A DNA stretch of 64,000 bases, from assembly GCF_003234175.2 (NCBI RefSeq), contig NZ_CP126257.1, positions 434,001 to 498,000 of the forward strand. Reading direction: 5' to 3'. Both the position numbers and the translations under genes were made by a program. Of this stretch, positions 1 to 8,678 are shown in pieces (positions within the stretch are counted from its first letter, which is position 1; every line of letters starts with the position of its first letter). The notes below the pieces were generated by a model. It was not told the DNA's origin. It saw only the letters and a list, made by a program, of their open reading frames with translations, and did not search any database. The stretch comes from Curtobacterium sp. MCSS17_007. Lineage in GTDB: Bacteria; Actinomycetota; Actinomycetes; Actinomycetales; Microbacteriaceae.

Positions 1-37
1 CGACTCCGGTCGCGCCTCGACCCTCGACCGGAACGGA

Positions 38-70
38 GCACCCCCGGAACGCAGCGGCTTCCGGGGGTGC
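38..70 (+). terminator. Intrinsic terminator of the gene upstream of the window
   Basis: Two perfect 12-nt arms (38-49 and 59-70, GCACCCCCGGAA and its complement) enclose a 9-nt loop. It probably ends a transcript that enters from the left edge. No long T run follows, as in the other hairpins of this window. Confidence 0.75.
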
Positions 71-105
71 TGCCTGTGTGTCCGGTGTCCGTCGCACGAC
101 CCGTC

Positions 106-134
106 TGGCCATGGTGGATGCCGCGGGTTACGCT
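106..134 (+). promoter_or_regulatory. Candidate promoter of tatA
   Basis: A TACGCT -10 box at 129-134 lies 17 nt downstream of a weak TGGCCA -35 at 106-111. Transcription from about 141 would give a leader of about 70 nt before tatA. TACGCT is the commonest -10 in this window, but the -35 match is poor. Confidence 0.35.
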
Positions 135-211
135 TGCAGGACGACGGACTTCCGCCGCTCGCGTCGACGGTGACACGCAGACGGCGACCTGTTCCAGAAC
201 AAGGAGACATG

Positions 212-502
212 ATGCTCGGAAACCTCGGTGGCATCCACCTGCTGATCATCCTCGGGATCATCATCCTGCTGTTCGGCGCGACGAAGCTCCCTGCGCTCGC
301 CAAGGGTCTCGGCCAGTCGATCAACATCTTCAAGAAGGAGATGGGCGACGACAAGAAGCAGACGAAGGACGGCACGGTGCAGGACTCCGCGCAGCCCGGG
401 TCGGCCCAGTACACCGCGCCGCAGGCCGACAGCGCCGCCCCTGTCGTGAACCCGGGCCCCTCGGTCCAGCCGAACGTGCACTCCACGGAGCCCCGCAACT
501 AG
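212..502 (+). CDS. tatA: Sec-independent protein translocase subunit TatA
   Basis: The product is a 96-residue single-span membrane protein that multimerises to form the pore of the twin-arginine translocase and exports folded proteins. One hydrophobic helix (about residues 7-25, including the stretch [18 protein letters not shown]) is followed by an amphipathic helix and the [13 protein letters not shown] segment. A polar Pro/Ser/Gln-rich tail completes the protein. This is the classic TatA/E plan and length. Two ATGs are adjacent (209 and 212); I choose 212 because AAGGAG at 201-206 is then 5 nt away instead of 2. It is monocistronic: hairpins lie before it (38-70) and after it (551-584). 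tatBC are not in the window. Secreted proteins encoded here, such as the acid phosphatase at 34582, could be clients, but that is inference. Confidence 0.95.
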   Translation: MLGNLGGIHLLIILGIIILLFGATKLPALAKGLGQSINIFKKEMGDDKKQTKDGTVQDSAQPGSAQYTAPQADSAAPVVNPGPSVQPNVHSTEPRN

Positions 503-550
503 ACCTCCCGCACCGGGAACCAGACCAGGACCCAGCCCCGTCCTGTCGGC

Positions 551-584
551 GAAGCCCCCGCGACCCATCGGTCGCGGGGGCTTC
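551..584 (+). terminator. tatA terminator
   Basis: Perfect 14-nt arms (551-564 and 571-584, GAAGCCCCCGCGAC and its complement) enclose a 6-nt loop, 48 nt after the tatA stop and 39 nt before the next start codon. Confidence 0.85.
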
Positions 585-623
585 CGCGTTCCCCGCTGAC
601 CGCGGTCAGAGCACGATGGGTGC

Positions 624-2018
624 ATGACCACCGCACGCGGCACCGCGCCGCTCCGCGACGACCGCCGCGTGGTGCTCGTCGTGGCGATCCTGGCGTCGTT
701 CGTCGTCGGGCTCGACTCGAGCGTCGTGACCGTGGCGCTCCCGGCGGTCCGGCACGAACTCGGTGGCGGGTTGATCGTGCAGCAGTGGGTGGTCGACGCC
801 TACCTGGTGACGCTCGGTTCGCTCATCCTGGTCGCCGGGTCGCTGTCCGACGTGTTCGGCCGGGTCCGCATCGTCACGTGGGGCCTGGTGGTGTTCGGTC
901 TCGCCTCGGTCGCCTGCGCGGTCGCCCCGTCGGGTGCGGTGCTCATCGTCGCCCGCGCGCTGCAGGGTGTCGGCGGAGCCCTGGTCACCCCGAGTGCGCT
1001 CGCGCTCATCGTCGCCGCCTTCCGTGGGGCGGCGCAGGCGAAGGCGATCGGGACGTGGACGGCCTGGTCGAGCGCCGCGGTCATCGTCGGGCCGGTCGTC
1101 GGCGGGCTGGTCGTCGACGGCATCGGGTGGCGGTGGGTGTTCGTCCTGTCGGCGGTGCCGATCGCGGTGACGATCCCGCTCGTGGTGCGCATCACGGGTG
1201 ACGTGCGACCGGAGTCCGGGCATCGGATCGACGTGCTCGGTGCCGTGCTCGCCGTGGTCGGCGTCGGCGGGGTGGTCCTCGGGCTGATCGAGCAGGAGCG
1301 GCTCGGGTGGTCGTCGCCGCTCGTCGTCGCGGCACTCGTCGTCGGTGCCGTGGCGCTCGTGGCGTTCGTGCCGTGGGAGCGACGGGTCACCAGGACCGGT
1401 GGAGGGCCGCTCGTGCCGCTCGAGCTCTTCCGTGCGCGGAACTTCGCGGTGGGGAACCTCGCGACCCTCTCGATCTACGGTGCGCTCGGGATGGTCGGCT
1501 TCGTCGTGACGCTCTTCCTGCAGGAGGTCTGGTCGTTCCCCGCGTGGCTCGCCGGCATCGCCAGCCTGCCGCCGACGCTCCTGCTGCTCGCGCTGTCCAC
1601 CACGGTCGGTGGGCTCGCCGGGCGGTACGGCCCGCGCTGGTTCATGGCTGCCGGACCCGCGATCGCGGCGGTGGGGGCGCTCGTGATGCTCGGCGCCGGC
1701 GACGACCCGGCGGCGTACTGGTGGGCGGTGCTCCCCGGGTTGGTGCTCGTCGGCGTCGGGATCGCGACCATGGTGACACCGCTGACGAGCGCCGTGCTCG
1801 GGTCCGTGCCGGAGCGCGAGGCCGGTGTCGGCTCGGCGGTCAACAACGCCGTCGCCCGGGTCGCCGGTCTGGTCGTCGTGGCGCTCGCCGGGGTCGTGCT
1901 CGGTGGTGGCGTGAGCACGGCGGGTCTCCACCGGGCGATGGTCGTGATGGCGCTCCTCCTGTTCGCGGGCGCGGTGGTGAGTGCCGTCGGGATCCGGAAT
2001 ACCTCCCCCCGTTCGTAA
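624..2018 (+). CDS. MFS drug exporter, DHA2 (EmrB/QacA) type
   Basis: The product is a 464-residue polytopic membrane protein of the DHA2 drug:H+ antiporter group. The first helix carries the family signature LDSSVVTVALP at about residues 30-40. WVVDAYLVTLGSL and the loop motif GSLSDVFGRVR (about residues 73-83) follow. LQGVGGALVTPSAL is the motif-C region, with conserved glycines and proline that mark antiporters. Hydrophobicity suggests 13-14 spans, as expected for DHA2. It begins at ATG 624 without a good Shine-Dalgarno, 39 nt after the tatA terminator. No local regulator is visible. The stop codon abuts the HspR operator of the next gene. Substrate cannot be predicted. Confidence 0.9.
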   Translation: MTTARGTAPLRDDRRVVLVVAILASFVVGLDSSVVTVALPAVRHELGGGLIVQQWVVDAYLVTLGSLILVAGSLSDVFGRVRIVTWGLVVFGLASVACAVAPSGAVLIVARALQGVGGALVTPSALALIVAAFRGAAQAKAIGTWTAWSSAAVIVGPVVGGLVVDGIGWRWVFVLSAVPIAVTIPLVVRITGDVRPESGHRIDVLGAVLAVVGVGGVVLGLIEQERLGWSSPLVVAALVVGAVALVAFVPWERRVTRTGGGPLVPLELFRARNFAVGNLATLSIYGALGMVGFVVTLFLQEVWSFPAWLAGIASLPPTLLLLALSTTVGGLAGRYGPRWFMAAGPAIAAVGALVMLGAGDDPAAYWWAVLPGLVLVGVGIATMVTPLTSAVLGSVPEREAGVGSAVNNAVARVAGLVVVALAGVVLGGGVSTAGLHRAMVVMALLLFAGAVVSAVGIRNTSPRS

Positions 2019-2039
2019 GTTGAGTGGAGTAGACTCAAG
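2019..2039 (+). promoter_or_regulatory. HAIR element (HspR operator) of the clpB-like gene
   Basis: The site reads GTTGAGT-N7-ACTCAAG against the HspR-binding consensus CTTGAGT-N7-ACTCAAG, so 13 of 14 defined positions match. It starts one base after the upstream stop codon and ends 32 nt before the clpB-like ATG. A TAGACT -10-like hexamer (2030-2035) lies inside the element, so bound HspR would cover the promoter. In Streptomyces and Mycobacterium HspR represses dnaK, clpB and related heat-shock genes. By analogy this gene is heat-inducible. Confidence 0.9.
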
Positions 2040-2071
2040 TACGGGACCACCGCAACGAAAGGACGGACCGC

Positions 2072-4240
2072 ATGGCGAACCTCCAGGGCGCCCCTGACTC
2101 GCAGGAGCGGCAGAAGACCGCCCTCGAGCAGTACGGCGTCGACCTCACCGCGATCGCCCGGAGCGGCAAGCTCGACCCGGTCATCGGGCGTGACGCCGAG
2201 ATCCGGCGCGTCTCGCAGGTGCTGACCCGCCGCACCAAGAACAACCCCGTGCTCATCGGTGAGCCCGGCGTCGGCAAGACCGCCGTCGTCGAAGGGCTCG
2301 CCCAGCGCATCGTCGCCGGCGACGTCGCCGACTCCCTCAAGGACAAGCGGCTCGTGTCGCTCGACATCTCCGCCCTCATCGCCGGCGCGAAGTACCGCGG
2401 CGAGTTCGAGGAGCGGCTCAAGGCCGTGCTCAAGGAGATCAACGACTCCGACGGGCAGGTCATCACGTTCATCGACGAGCTGCACACACTGATGGGCGCC
2501 GGCGGCGGCGAGGGCTCGGTCGCGGCGTCGAACATGCTCAAGCCGATGCTGGCGCGTGGCGAGCTCCGGCTGATCGGCGCGACGACGCTCGACGAGTACC
2601 GCGAGTACATCGAGAAGGACGCCGCACTCGAGCGCCGCTTCCAGCAGGTCTGGGTGGGGGAGCCGAGCGTCGAGGACGCCGTGGCGATCCTCCGTGGGCT
2701 CAAGGAACGGTACGAGGCGCACCACAAGGTGACGATCAACGACTCTGCGCTCGTCGCCGCGGCGAGCCTGTCGAACCGGTACATCTCCGGCCGGCAGCTC
2801 CCGGACAAGGCGATCGACCTGATCGACGAGGCCGCCAGCCGCCTCCGCATGGAGATCGACTCGAGCCCCGTCGAGATCGACGAGCTGAAGCGCTCCGTGG
2901 ACCGGCTGCGCGTCGAGGAGTTCGCGCTCAAGCAGGAGAAGGACGACGCCTCGAAGGCCCGGCTCGAGACCCTGCGCGCCGAGCTCGCGGGGCGCCAGGA
3001 GCGGCTCGAGGAGCTCGAGCGCCGCTGGCAGGCCGAGCGCGCGAACCTCAACCGCATCGGTGAGCTCAAGCAGCAGCTCGACGATCTCAACATGCGCAGT
3101 CAGCGGGCGCAGCGCGAGGCCGACTACGAGACCGTCTCGCGGCTCGAGTACGGCGAGAAGCCCCGCATCGAGGCCGAGCTGGCCGCTGCCGAGCAGGCTG
3201 AGAGCGCCGAGCGCATGGTCAACGACAGCGTCACGGACGAGGACATCGCCGCCGTGATCGCGCAGTGGACGGGTATCCCGATGGGGCGCCTGCTGCAGGG
3301 CGAGACCGAGAAGCTCCTGCACCTGGAGTCCGAACTCGGCCGCCGCATCATCGGGCAGCGCAGCGCCGTCGGCACCGTGTCCGAGGCCGTCCGCCGCACC
3401 CGAGCGGGCATCTCGGACCCGGACCGACCGACCGGCTCGTTCTTGTTCCTCGGCCCCACCGGCGTCGGCAAGACCGAGTTGGCCAAGGCGCTCGCCGAGT
3501 TCCTCTTCGACGACGAGAAGGCCCTCGTCCGCATCGACATGAGCGAGTACGGCGAGAAGCACTCGGTCGCCCGGCTCATCGGCGCCCCGCCCGGGTACGT
3601 CGGGTACGAGGCCGGCGGACAGCTCACCGAGACCGTCCGCCGTCGGCCGTACTCGGTGGTGCTGCTCGACGAGATCGAGAAGGCGCACCCCGAGGTCTTC
3701 GACGTGCTGCTCCAGGTGCTCGACGACGGGCGCCTGACCGACGGGCAGGGCCGCACGGTCGACTTCCGGAACACCATCGTGATCCTGACGTCGAACCTCG
3801 GCTCGCAGTTCCTGACCGACCCGTCGCTCAGTGCCGACCAGCGCGAGGAGGCCGTGCGCGAGCTCGTGCAGCAGTCGTTCCGGCCCGAGTTCGTCAACCG
3901 CCTCGACGACATCGTCGTGTTCCAGGCCCTGACGCACGAGGACCTCGGGCAGATCGTGTCGCTGTACGTCGACCGGCTCGCCCGGCGCCTGTCCGACCGT
4001 CGGCTCGAGCTCGCGGTCACGCCGTCGGCCCGTGGGTGGCTCGCCGAGCGCGGGTACGACCCGGTGTACGGCGCACGCCCCTTGCGTCGCCTGATGCAGC
4101 GCCAGATCGACGACCAGCTCGCGCGAGCGATCCTGGCCGGCGACGTCCGCGACGGCGACACGGTCCGTGTCGACGTCTCCGACGACGGCGAGGCGCTCGT
4201 CGTCGAACCCTTCGAGCTCGCGGAGATCGTCGAGGAGTAG
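2072..4240 (+). CDS. clpB: ClpB-type AAA+ disaggregase lacking the N-terminal domain
   Basis: The product is a 722-residue Hsp100 ATPase that, with DnaK, should pull polypeptides out of aggregates. The order is: short N-terminal stub (1-35), NBD1 with Walker A GEPGVGKT at 63-70, Walker B IDE at 134-136 and pore-loop Y108, a coiled-coil middle domain (about 262-390), and NBD2 with GPTGVGKT at 461-468, LLDE at 531-534 and pore loop PPGYVGY. The long middle domain, and the absence of an IGF/LGF-type ClpP loop that I could see, argue for ClpB over ClpC/ClpA. Typical ClpB has about 850-870 residues; here the substrate-collecting N domain (about 145 residues) is missing. The 53 nt upstream contain the HAIR operator and no coding remnant. 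AAAGGA (2057-2062) supports ATG 2072. A strong hairpin follows at 4262. Confidence 0.93.
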   Translation: MANLQGAPDSQERQKTALEQYGVDLTAIARSGKLDPVIGRDAEIRRVSQVLTRRTKNNPVLIGEPGVGKTAVVEGLAQRIVAGDVADSLKDKRLVSLDISALIAGAKYRGEFEERLKAVLKEINDSDGQVITFIDELHTLMGAGGGEGSVAASNMLKPMLARGELRLIGATTLDEYREYIEKDAALERRFQQVWVGEPSVEDAVAILRGLKERYEAHHKVTINDSALVAAASLSNRYISGRQLPDKAIDLIDEAASRLRMEIDSSPVEIDELKRSVDRLRVEEFALKQEKDDASKARLETLRAELAGRQERLEELERRWQAERANLNRIGELKQQLDDLNMRSQRAQREADYETVSRLEYGEKPRIEAELAAAEQAESAERMVNDSVTDEDIAAVIAQWTGIPMGRLLQGETEKLLHLESELGRRIIGQRSAVGTVSEAVRRTRAGISDPDRPTGSFLFLGPTGVGKTELAKALAEFLFDDEKALVRIDMSEYGEKHSVARLIGAPPGYVGYEAGGQLTETVRRRPYSVVLLDEIEKAHPEVFDVLLQVLDDGRLTDGQGRTVDFRNTIVILTSNLGSQFLTDPSLSADQREEAVRELVQQSFRPEFVNRLDDIVVFQALTHEDLGQIVSLYVDRLARRLSDRRLELAVTPSARGWLAERGYDPVYGARPLRRLMQRQIDDQLARAILAGDVRDGDTVRVDVSDDGEALVVEPFELAEIVEE

Positions 4241-4261
4241 TCCGCAGCAGCACGTGCCGCA

Positions 4262-4306
4262 CAGGAGGCCCGGTGCCGGTCCGACAGGCCGCCACCGGGC
4301 CTCCTG
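4262..4306 (+). terminator. clpB terminator (palindrome family A)
   Basis: Fourteen-nt perfect arms (4262-4275 and 4293-4306, CAGGAGGCCCGGTG and complement) enclose a 17-nt loop, 22 nt after the clpB stop. It shares the GGAGGCCCGGTG core with about ten other hairpins in the window. Confidence 0.85.
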
Positions 4307-4359
4307 CACGTGCATGGCCGCAACGTGGGTGAAACAGGCGGACGGACAGGGTCGAGAGC

Positions 4360-4482
4360 ATGGACGACCTGGCACTCGCTGCCCTGCCCCTGCCCATCGC
4401 CCCCGGCCCGAACACGCGGGTGTTCGTCGTCAGGATCGACGAGGCCAGGGGGACGGTCTCGTGGGACCCAGCGGTCGCATAG
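4360..4482 (+). CDS. Possible 40-residue small protein
   Basis: ATG 4360 opens a 40-codon frame ending in TAG at 4480-4482, just before the response regulator. Nearly all third positions are G or C, as in the real genes here. The product begins MDDLALAALPLPIAPGPN and has no recognised domain. There is no convincing Shine-Dalgarno, and random open frames of this size are common at this GC. It could instead be the 5' leader of the regulator mRNA. Confidence 0.3.
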   Translation: MDDLALAALPLPIAPGPNTRVFVVRIDEARGTVSWDPAVA

Positions 4483-4504
4483 GTACCGCATGTGGAATAC
4501 TGGC

Positions 4505-5158
4505 ATGCGTGTCCTGGTAGCAGACGACGAAGCAGCCCTGGCCGACCTCGTCGCCCGAGGGCTGACCCGGCAGGGCATGGCGGTCGACGTCACACACCGC
4601 GGCGACGAGGCGGACGAACTGCTCGCCGTCAACGACTACGACGTCGTCGTGCTCGACCGTGACCTCCCGGGCGTGCACGGTGACGAGGTGGCGCGCCGGC
4701 TGACCGCACGTTCCGCCGCCACGCGCATCCTCATGCTCACCGCAGCCACGGCCCTGAGCGACCGGGTCCACGGGCTCGAGCTCGGCGCCGACGACTACCT
4801 GGCGAAGCCGTTCGAGTTCCCGGAGCTGGTCGCGCGGGTCCGGGCGCTCGGGCGGCGGAGCACGGTCGCCGTCGCGCCCGTGCTCGAGCACGACGACCTG
4901 CTGCTCGACTCCAACCGTCGGATGGCCACCCGTGACGGGCGCCCCCTCGACCTCACGGCCAAGGAGTTCGGCGTGCTCGAGGTCCTGCTCCGCGCCGACG
5001 GTCGGATCGTCCCGGCCGAGGAGTTCCTCGAGAAGGTCTGGGACATGAACATCGACCCGTTCACGGCTGTCGTCCGGGTGACGATGTCGAAGCTCCGCAA
5101 GAAGCTCGGCGAGCCGGACCCGATCCGGACCGTGCCGGGGCAGGGCTACGCGCTGTGA
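4505..5158 (+). CDS. OmpR/PhoB-family response regulator
   Basis: The product is a 217-residue cytoplasmic transcription regulator. The receiver domain (about 1-115) has the acidic pocket D7-D8, phospho-acceptor D51 in VVLDRDLPG, the T/S switch residue in the LMLTAA motif and the conserved lysine in the DDYLAKPF motif. A winged-helix DNA-binding domain follows (about 125-217), with DLTAKEFGVLEVLL, the VRVTMSKLRKKL recognition helix and the GQGYAL ending. ATG 4505 matches the family N-terminus. An in-frame ATG at 4490 adds five residues and sits 4 nt after a possible -10 box (TAGGTA, 4480-4485), so a leaderless longer form is possible. The TGA overlaps the GTG of the kinase by 4 nt, so the two are translationally coupled. 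Likely targets are the lipoprotein and efflux genes that follow (inference from position). Confidence 0.95.
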   Translation: MRVLVADDEAALADLVARGLTRQGMAVDVTHRGDEADELLAVNDYDVVVLDRDLPGVHGDEVARRLTARSAATRILMLTAATALSDRVHGLELGADDYLAKPFEFPELVARVRALGRRSTVAVAPVLEHDDLLLDSNRRMATRDGRPLDLTAKEFGVLEVLLRADGRIVPAEEFLEKVWDMNIDPFTAVVRVTMSKLRKKLGEPDPIRTVPGQGYAL

Positions 5159-6294
5159 CGCGGTCCTGGTCGGTCCGGGCGCGGACGACCGTGACCTTCG
5201 CCACGGCGTCCATGGTCATCACCGCGGCGGTCCTCGTCCTGGTGACGAGCGGCTCCGTGGGGACGCTGTCCGCGGAGTACCACGACGCAGCCGTGGCGCT
5301 GCGACCCGACGAGTCCGCGGGCGCCGTCGCGGAGCCGCTCGCACCCACTGGCGACGGCGGAGCAGCGGTCGTCCGGCTCGCGACGCAGACACAGTGGCAG
5401 TGGGCCGCCGTCGGGGTCGCGGCGGCCGGGATGCTCGCCGGGTGCGTCGGGTGGTTCCTCAGCCGCCGGGTCCTCCGCCCGGTCGACCGGATCACCGCGA
5501 TCACCCGGAACATCTCCGCGTCGACGCTGCACGAGCGCATCGCCCTCGGCGGTCCGGACGACGAGCTGCGCCGCCTGGCCCGGACGATCGACGACCTGCT
5601 CGACCGGCTCGAGGCGGCATTCGAGAGCCAGCGGCGCTTCGTCGCCCAGGCGTCGCACGAGTTGCGGACGCCCCTCGCCGTCCAGCGGGCGGCGCTGCAG
5701 GTGGGCTTGCCCGACGACGCGGGGCCCGAGGACGTCGTCGCGGCGCGTCAGGAACTCCTCGAGCAGAACCGCCGGACCGAACGGCTCGTGGACAGCCTGC
5801 TCGTGCTCGCCGAGGCGGAGCGCGGCCTGGACGGCCGGACGGAGGCGGTCGACGTCGGGGCGTTCGCGCAGGAGGTCGTCGACGAGGCTGGTGCCACCGC
5901 GACGGACTTCGGGGTGGACCTCACCTGCCGGACGCACACCGTGCCTCCCGGTCGGGGCGCGGTGTCGGCGGAACCGATCCTGCTGCGGCAGCTCCTCCGG
6001 AACCTCGTCGCGAACGCGGTCGAGTACAACCGGCCGGGCGGCTGGGTCGAGGTGGTGGTGCACGGCGACCGCTTCTCGGTGCGCAACAGCGGCGAGATCG
6101 TCGAGCCGGCCACGGCGGAGCGGTTCGTCGAGCCGTTCTGCCGGGGCGGCCGACCGGGATCCGACCGGCACAGCGGGCTCGGGCTGTCGATCGTCGCCGC
6201 GATCACCCGGGCGCACGGCTGGGACCTCGACGTCCGCCCCCTGTCGGAGGGTGGGCTGGAGGTCGTCGTCGACACCGGTGTTCCGTCGGTGTGA
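5155..6294 (+). CDS. Sensor histidine kinase
   Basis: The product is a 379-residue membrane kinase and the partner of the regulator it overlaps (GTGA, 5155-5158). Two membrane spans (about 12-33 and 83-102) bracket a roughly 50-residue extracytoplasmic loop, too short for a separate sensor fold. HAMP linker follows (about 103-155). The dimerisation/phosphoacceptor helix carries H168 in ASHELRTPLA. ATP-binding elements are an N box (NLVANAVEYN, N287), a degenerate G1 region and a G2 box GLGLS (341-345). With so little outside the membrane it probably senses a membrane-perturbing compound or a partner lipoprotein. The lipoprotein 48 nt downstream is an obvious candidate, but this is inference. 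Confidence 0.93.
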   Translation: MTRSWSVRARTTVTFATASMVITAAVLVLVTSGSVGTLSAEYHDAAVALRPDESAGAVAEPLAPTGDGGAAVVRLATQTQWQWAAVGVAAAGMLAGCVGWFLSRRVLRPVDRITAITRNISASTLHERIALGGPDDELRRLARTIDDLLDRLEAAFESQRRFVAQASHELRTPLAVQRAALQVGLPDDAGPEDVVAARQELLEQNRRTERLVDSLLVLAEAERGLDGRTEAVDVGAFAQEVVDEAGATATDFGVDLTCRTHTVPPGRGAVSAEPILLRQLLRNLVANAVEYNRPGGWVEVVVHGDRFSVRNSGEIVEPATAERFVEPFCRGGRPGSDRHSGLGLSIVAAITRAHGWDLDVRPLSEGGLEVVVDTGVPSV

Positions 6295-6342
6295 CGTCCG
6301 GGCCGACGCCGGCGAAACAGCCCTGGCGCTGGAGTGGGCCGC

Positions 6343-6879
6343 ATGAACGACACCAGCGCAACCGTCCGTCCGCTCCACCGCACGCTCCTCGCCGCCGCCG
6401 CCCTGCTGGTCGTCGGCGGAACGCTGGCCGGGTGCTCCGCCAGCGGGGGCACCTCCGGTACCAGCGGCCCGACCGGGGGCGCGACCACCTCTGCGAAGGC
6501 CACCACGTCCGCGAAGGACCGGAGCCTCGCGATCGACGCCTGCCTGCGCGACAAGGGGTACGACGTGTCCGATGAGCGAGTGTCCGATTCGGGCAGCGGG
6601 TTCTCCATCCCCGAGGGTGCCGACCAGGACCGGTTCCTCGCAGACTCCGAGGAGTGCGCCGGTGACGCTCCGGGGAGTGCGGCGGCCGGAGCTGCCTCCG
6701 GCGCGCAGGTGCAGGACCTCGGCCCCGCGTTCGCGAAGTGCGTGCGGGAGGGCGGGTTCGACGACTTCCCGGACGACCCCGAGGCGCAGGCCGAGTACAC
6801 GCCGATCGACGCGCACGGGTACCAGGAGTGCGTCGAGGCGTGCATGGACGAGCACCGACCGACGCCGTCCGGACACTGA
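6343..6879 (+). CDS. Secreted lipoprotein, paralogue of the gene at 7081
   Basis: The product is a 178-residue putative lipoprotein. The signal peptide ends in lipobox L28-A-G-C31. After a Ser/Gly/Thr-rich linker the mature part has two units, each with spaced cysteines and the pattern C-(L/V)-R-(D/E)-(K/G)-G-(Y/F): residues around ACLRDKGYDVSD and KCVREGGFDDFPDDPE, plus the closing ECVEACMDEH. The second unit aligns with the protein encoded at 7081, so they are paralogues. GGAG at 6331-6334 is 8 nt from ATG 6343, which I prefer to the in-frame GTG at 6334. It is 48 nt after the kinase stop and shares its transcript; a terminator follows at 6931. Function is unknown. Location beside a two-component system and an exporter suggests an accessory sensor or substrate-binding role. 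Confidence 0.85.
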   Translation: MNDTSATVRPLHRTLLAAAALLVVGGTLAGCSASGGTSGTSGPTGGATTSAKATTSAKDRSLAIDACLRDKGYDVSDERVSDSGSGFSIPEGADQDRFLADSEECAGDAPGSAAAGAASGAQVQDLGPAFAKCVREGGFDDFPDDPEAQAEYTPIDAHGYQECVEACMDEHRPTPSGH

Positions 6880-6930
6880 GCCCGCTGCGGCCTGTCGCAA
6901 CGGGAAGCCCCGACCGGGCCTCCCGACCCG

Positions 6931-6961
6931 AACGCCCCCTCCGTCAGCCGGAGGGGGCGTT
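6931..6961 (+). terminator. Terminator between the sensor operon and the efflux operon
   Basis: Perfect 13-nt arms AACGCCCCCTCCG and complement (6931-6943, 6949-6961) enclose a 5-nt loop, 51 nt after the lipoprotein stop. It separates regulator-kinase-lipoprotein from lipoprotein-adaptor-ABC. Confidence 0.85.
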
Positions 6962-7080
6962 CGCCGTGCTCGCGCACGGCTCTGGCGGGCCCCTCGGCGC
7001 TGCTGTCGGGTGGTGCTGTTTCGTCAGTGCAACGCGGCCGGCACACCTCCGGAAACACCCCGTTGCCGAGCATGGTCGAC

Positions 7081-7581
7081 ATGAACACGACATCTCGATC
7101 CACACGGCTCCTCGCCGCGGCGCTCGTCGTCGCCGCACTCCCGTTCGGCCTCGCCGCCTGCTCGTCCCAGGACACGACATCGGACGCACCGACGACCGCA
7201 CAGGGCATCGGAGCGAAGTGGTCCGCCTGCATGCGTGCCGGCGGGTTCGAGGTCGCCGACGCCTCCGACGACGAGGTCCGTTCCGGAGTCGTCCGTTCCC
7301 CGGAGGGCGCCGATGCCGAGGCCTGGGAGGAACGCGCCGGCACCTGCTCGCAGCAGCTCGGCATCGAGGGCACCAGCGACCAGCAGGCCCAGCAGTGGGA
7401 ACGCGAGTACGCCGCGGTGGCGTCGTGCATCCGTGAGAACGGCTACGACGACTTCCCGGAGCAGCAGCCCGGGTCGATCAACACCGGTGACTACCCCCGC
7501 GCCACCGAACCGCGGTTCGACGAGGTGTTCCAGGAGTGCCTGCGCGAGCACGCACCGAGCACCCGGACGACCGGCCGGTGA
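7081..7581 (+). CDS. Secreted lipoprotein, first gene of the efflux operon
   Basis: The product is a 166-residue lipoprotein with signal peptide and lipobox L24-A-A-C27. The mature domain repeats the pattern of the neighbour at 6343: SACMRAGGFEVADASDDE, then SPEGADAEAWEERAGTCSQQLG, then ASCIRENGYDDFPEQQPG and ECLREH near the end. Four conserved cysteines could form disulfides. In-frame ATGs at 7027 and 7072 lie upstream, but ATG 7081 gives a compact signal sequence and fits the related protein. The adaptor follows after 35 nt, so it is co-transcribed with the exporter. I do not know a named family for it. A role in delivering substrate to, or sensing for, the MacAB-like pump is inferred from the operon. 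Confidence 0.85.
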   Translation: MNTTSRSTRLLAAALVVAALPFGLAACSSQDTTSDAPTTAQGIGAKWSACMRAGGFEVADASDDEVRSGVVRSPEGADAEAWEERAGTCSQQLGIEGTSDQQAQQWEREYAAVASCIRENGYDDFPEQQPGSINTGDYPRATEPRFDEVFQECLREHAPSTRTTGR

Positions 7582-7616
7582 GCGGGGCAGGACGGACCGG
7601 GCAGGAGGAGCACGAC

Positions 7617-8678
7617 ATGACCACCACGAAGTGGACGACCCGGCGGGCGGTCGTCGCGGGCGTCTGCCTCGTCGCCGTGCTCGGCGCGGGCAGGGCCACC
7701 TGGGCACTGCTCGACACGGGCCACGACACCGCGTCGGCCGAGACGACGCACGAGCGGAGGACGACGGCCCCGGTGACGAAGCAGACACTGACGGACCAGC
7801 AGGTGTTCGCCGGCACGCTCGGGTTCGGGCAACCGGTCGGCCTCCCCGGCGCCGCCACCGGCACCCTCACCTGGCTGCCGTCGCCCGGTCAGGTGATCCA
7901 CCGCGACGAGCCGCTCTACGCCGTCGACGAGCGCCAGGTCCGTTCGATGCACGGCGCGGTGCCGCTGTGGCGGTCGCTCGAGTACGGCCGTCGGGGAACC
8001 GACGTTGCTCAGCTGAACAGCAACCTCGCCGCGCTCGGGTACTCCGTCGGCGAGGACGACGTCTTCGGGCCGCGGACCCTCAGGGCCGTCCGGCAGTGGC
8101 AGCGGGACCGCGGGCGGACCGTGACCGGCGTGTTGACGGCGGACGACATCGCCTTCGTCGACGGCGACGTCCGCGTGGACTCCGTCGTCGGGCAACTCGG
8201 ACAGCCCGCTGCTGGCGCAGACGGCGACGTGCTCGAGGTGACGAGCACCGAGCGGGTCGTGACCAGCACGGTGCGGCAGCAGGACGCCGACCGGGTGGCG
8301 GTCGGCACGGAGGTCAGCGTGCGGGTGAACGGCGTGGGCGACCCGATCCACGGTGACGTCGTCGACGCATCGCCGGCGCCCGACGAGGGAGACGGACCTG
8401 CGCAGGTCCTGGTCACCATCGCGTTGGAGCAGGGCGACCGGGAGCTGCCGACTGCCGCATCGGCCCAGGTCACAGCGGCGGGCAGGACCGAGGAGGACGT
8501 CATGACGGTGCCGGTCGCGGCGCTCGTCGCCGGGGCGCGCGAGGACGAGTACGCCGTCGACGTGGTCCGTGGATCGACGACGAAGCGGGTACGGGTCGAC
8601 GTGGGCTTCGTCGCGGACGGGCGTGCCGCCGTCACGGGCGGCGTGCACGAGGGCGACCGGGTCGTGGTGCCCTCGTGA
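7617..8678 (+). CDS. Efflux adaptor (MacA/HlyD-like) with peptidoglycan-binding domain
   Basis: The product is a 353-residue membrane-anchored extracytoplasmic adaptor. It has an N-terminal signal anchor (about 10-32), a first beta/lipoyl-like stretch (GTLTWLPSPGQVIHRDEPLYAVD), and then a PG_binding_1 domain (about 118-165, LEYGRRGTDVAQLNSNL and FGPRTLRAVRQWQ). Beta-barrel-like strands follow, and the C-terminus ends in [12 protein letters not shown]. Gram-positive MacA-like adaptors often carry such a wall-binding insert. It presumably links the ABC permease to the wall and stimulates the pump. The start is ATG 7617 with GGAGGAG at 7604-7610. Its TGA overlaps the GTG of the ATPase (8675-8678). 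Confidence 0.9.
   Translation: MTTTKWTTRRAVVAGVCLVAVLGAGRATWALLDTGHDTASAETTHERRTTAPVTKQTLTDQQVFAGTLGFGQPVGLPGAATGTLTWLPSPGQVIHRDEPLYAVDERQVRSMHGAVPLWRSLEYGRRGTDVAQLNSNLAALGYSVGEDDVFGPRTLRAVRQWQRDRGRTVTGVLTADDIAFVDGDVRVDSVVGQLGQPAAGADGDVLEVTSTERVVTSTVRQQDADRVAVGTEVSVRVNGVGDPIHGDVVDASPAPDEGDGPAQVLVTIALEQGDRELPTAASAQVTAAGRTEEDVMTVPVAALVAGAREDEYAVDVVRGSTTKRVRVDVGFVADGRAAVTGGVHEGDRVVVPS

Noticed and set aside
606..1931. Minus-strand open frame of 441 codons opposite the MFS gene
   Set aside because: Charged, repetitive product without hydrophobic core; a shadow frame.
1475..4375. Open frame of 966 codons on the minus strand across the MFS and clpB genes
   Set aside because: It crosses two unmistakable genes and has no motifs; long antisense frames are expected at 70% GC.
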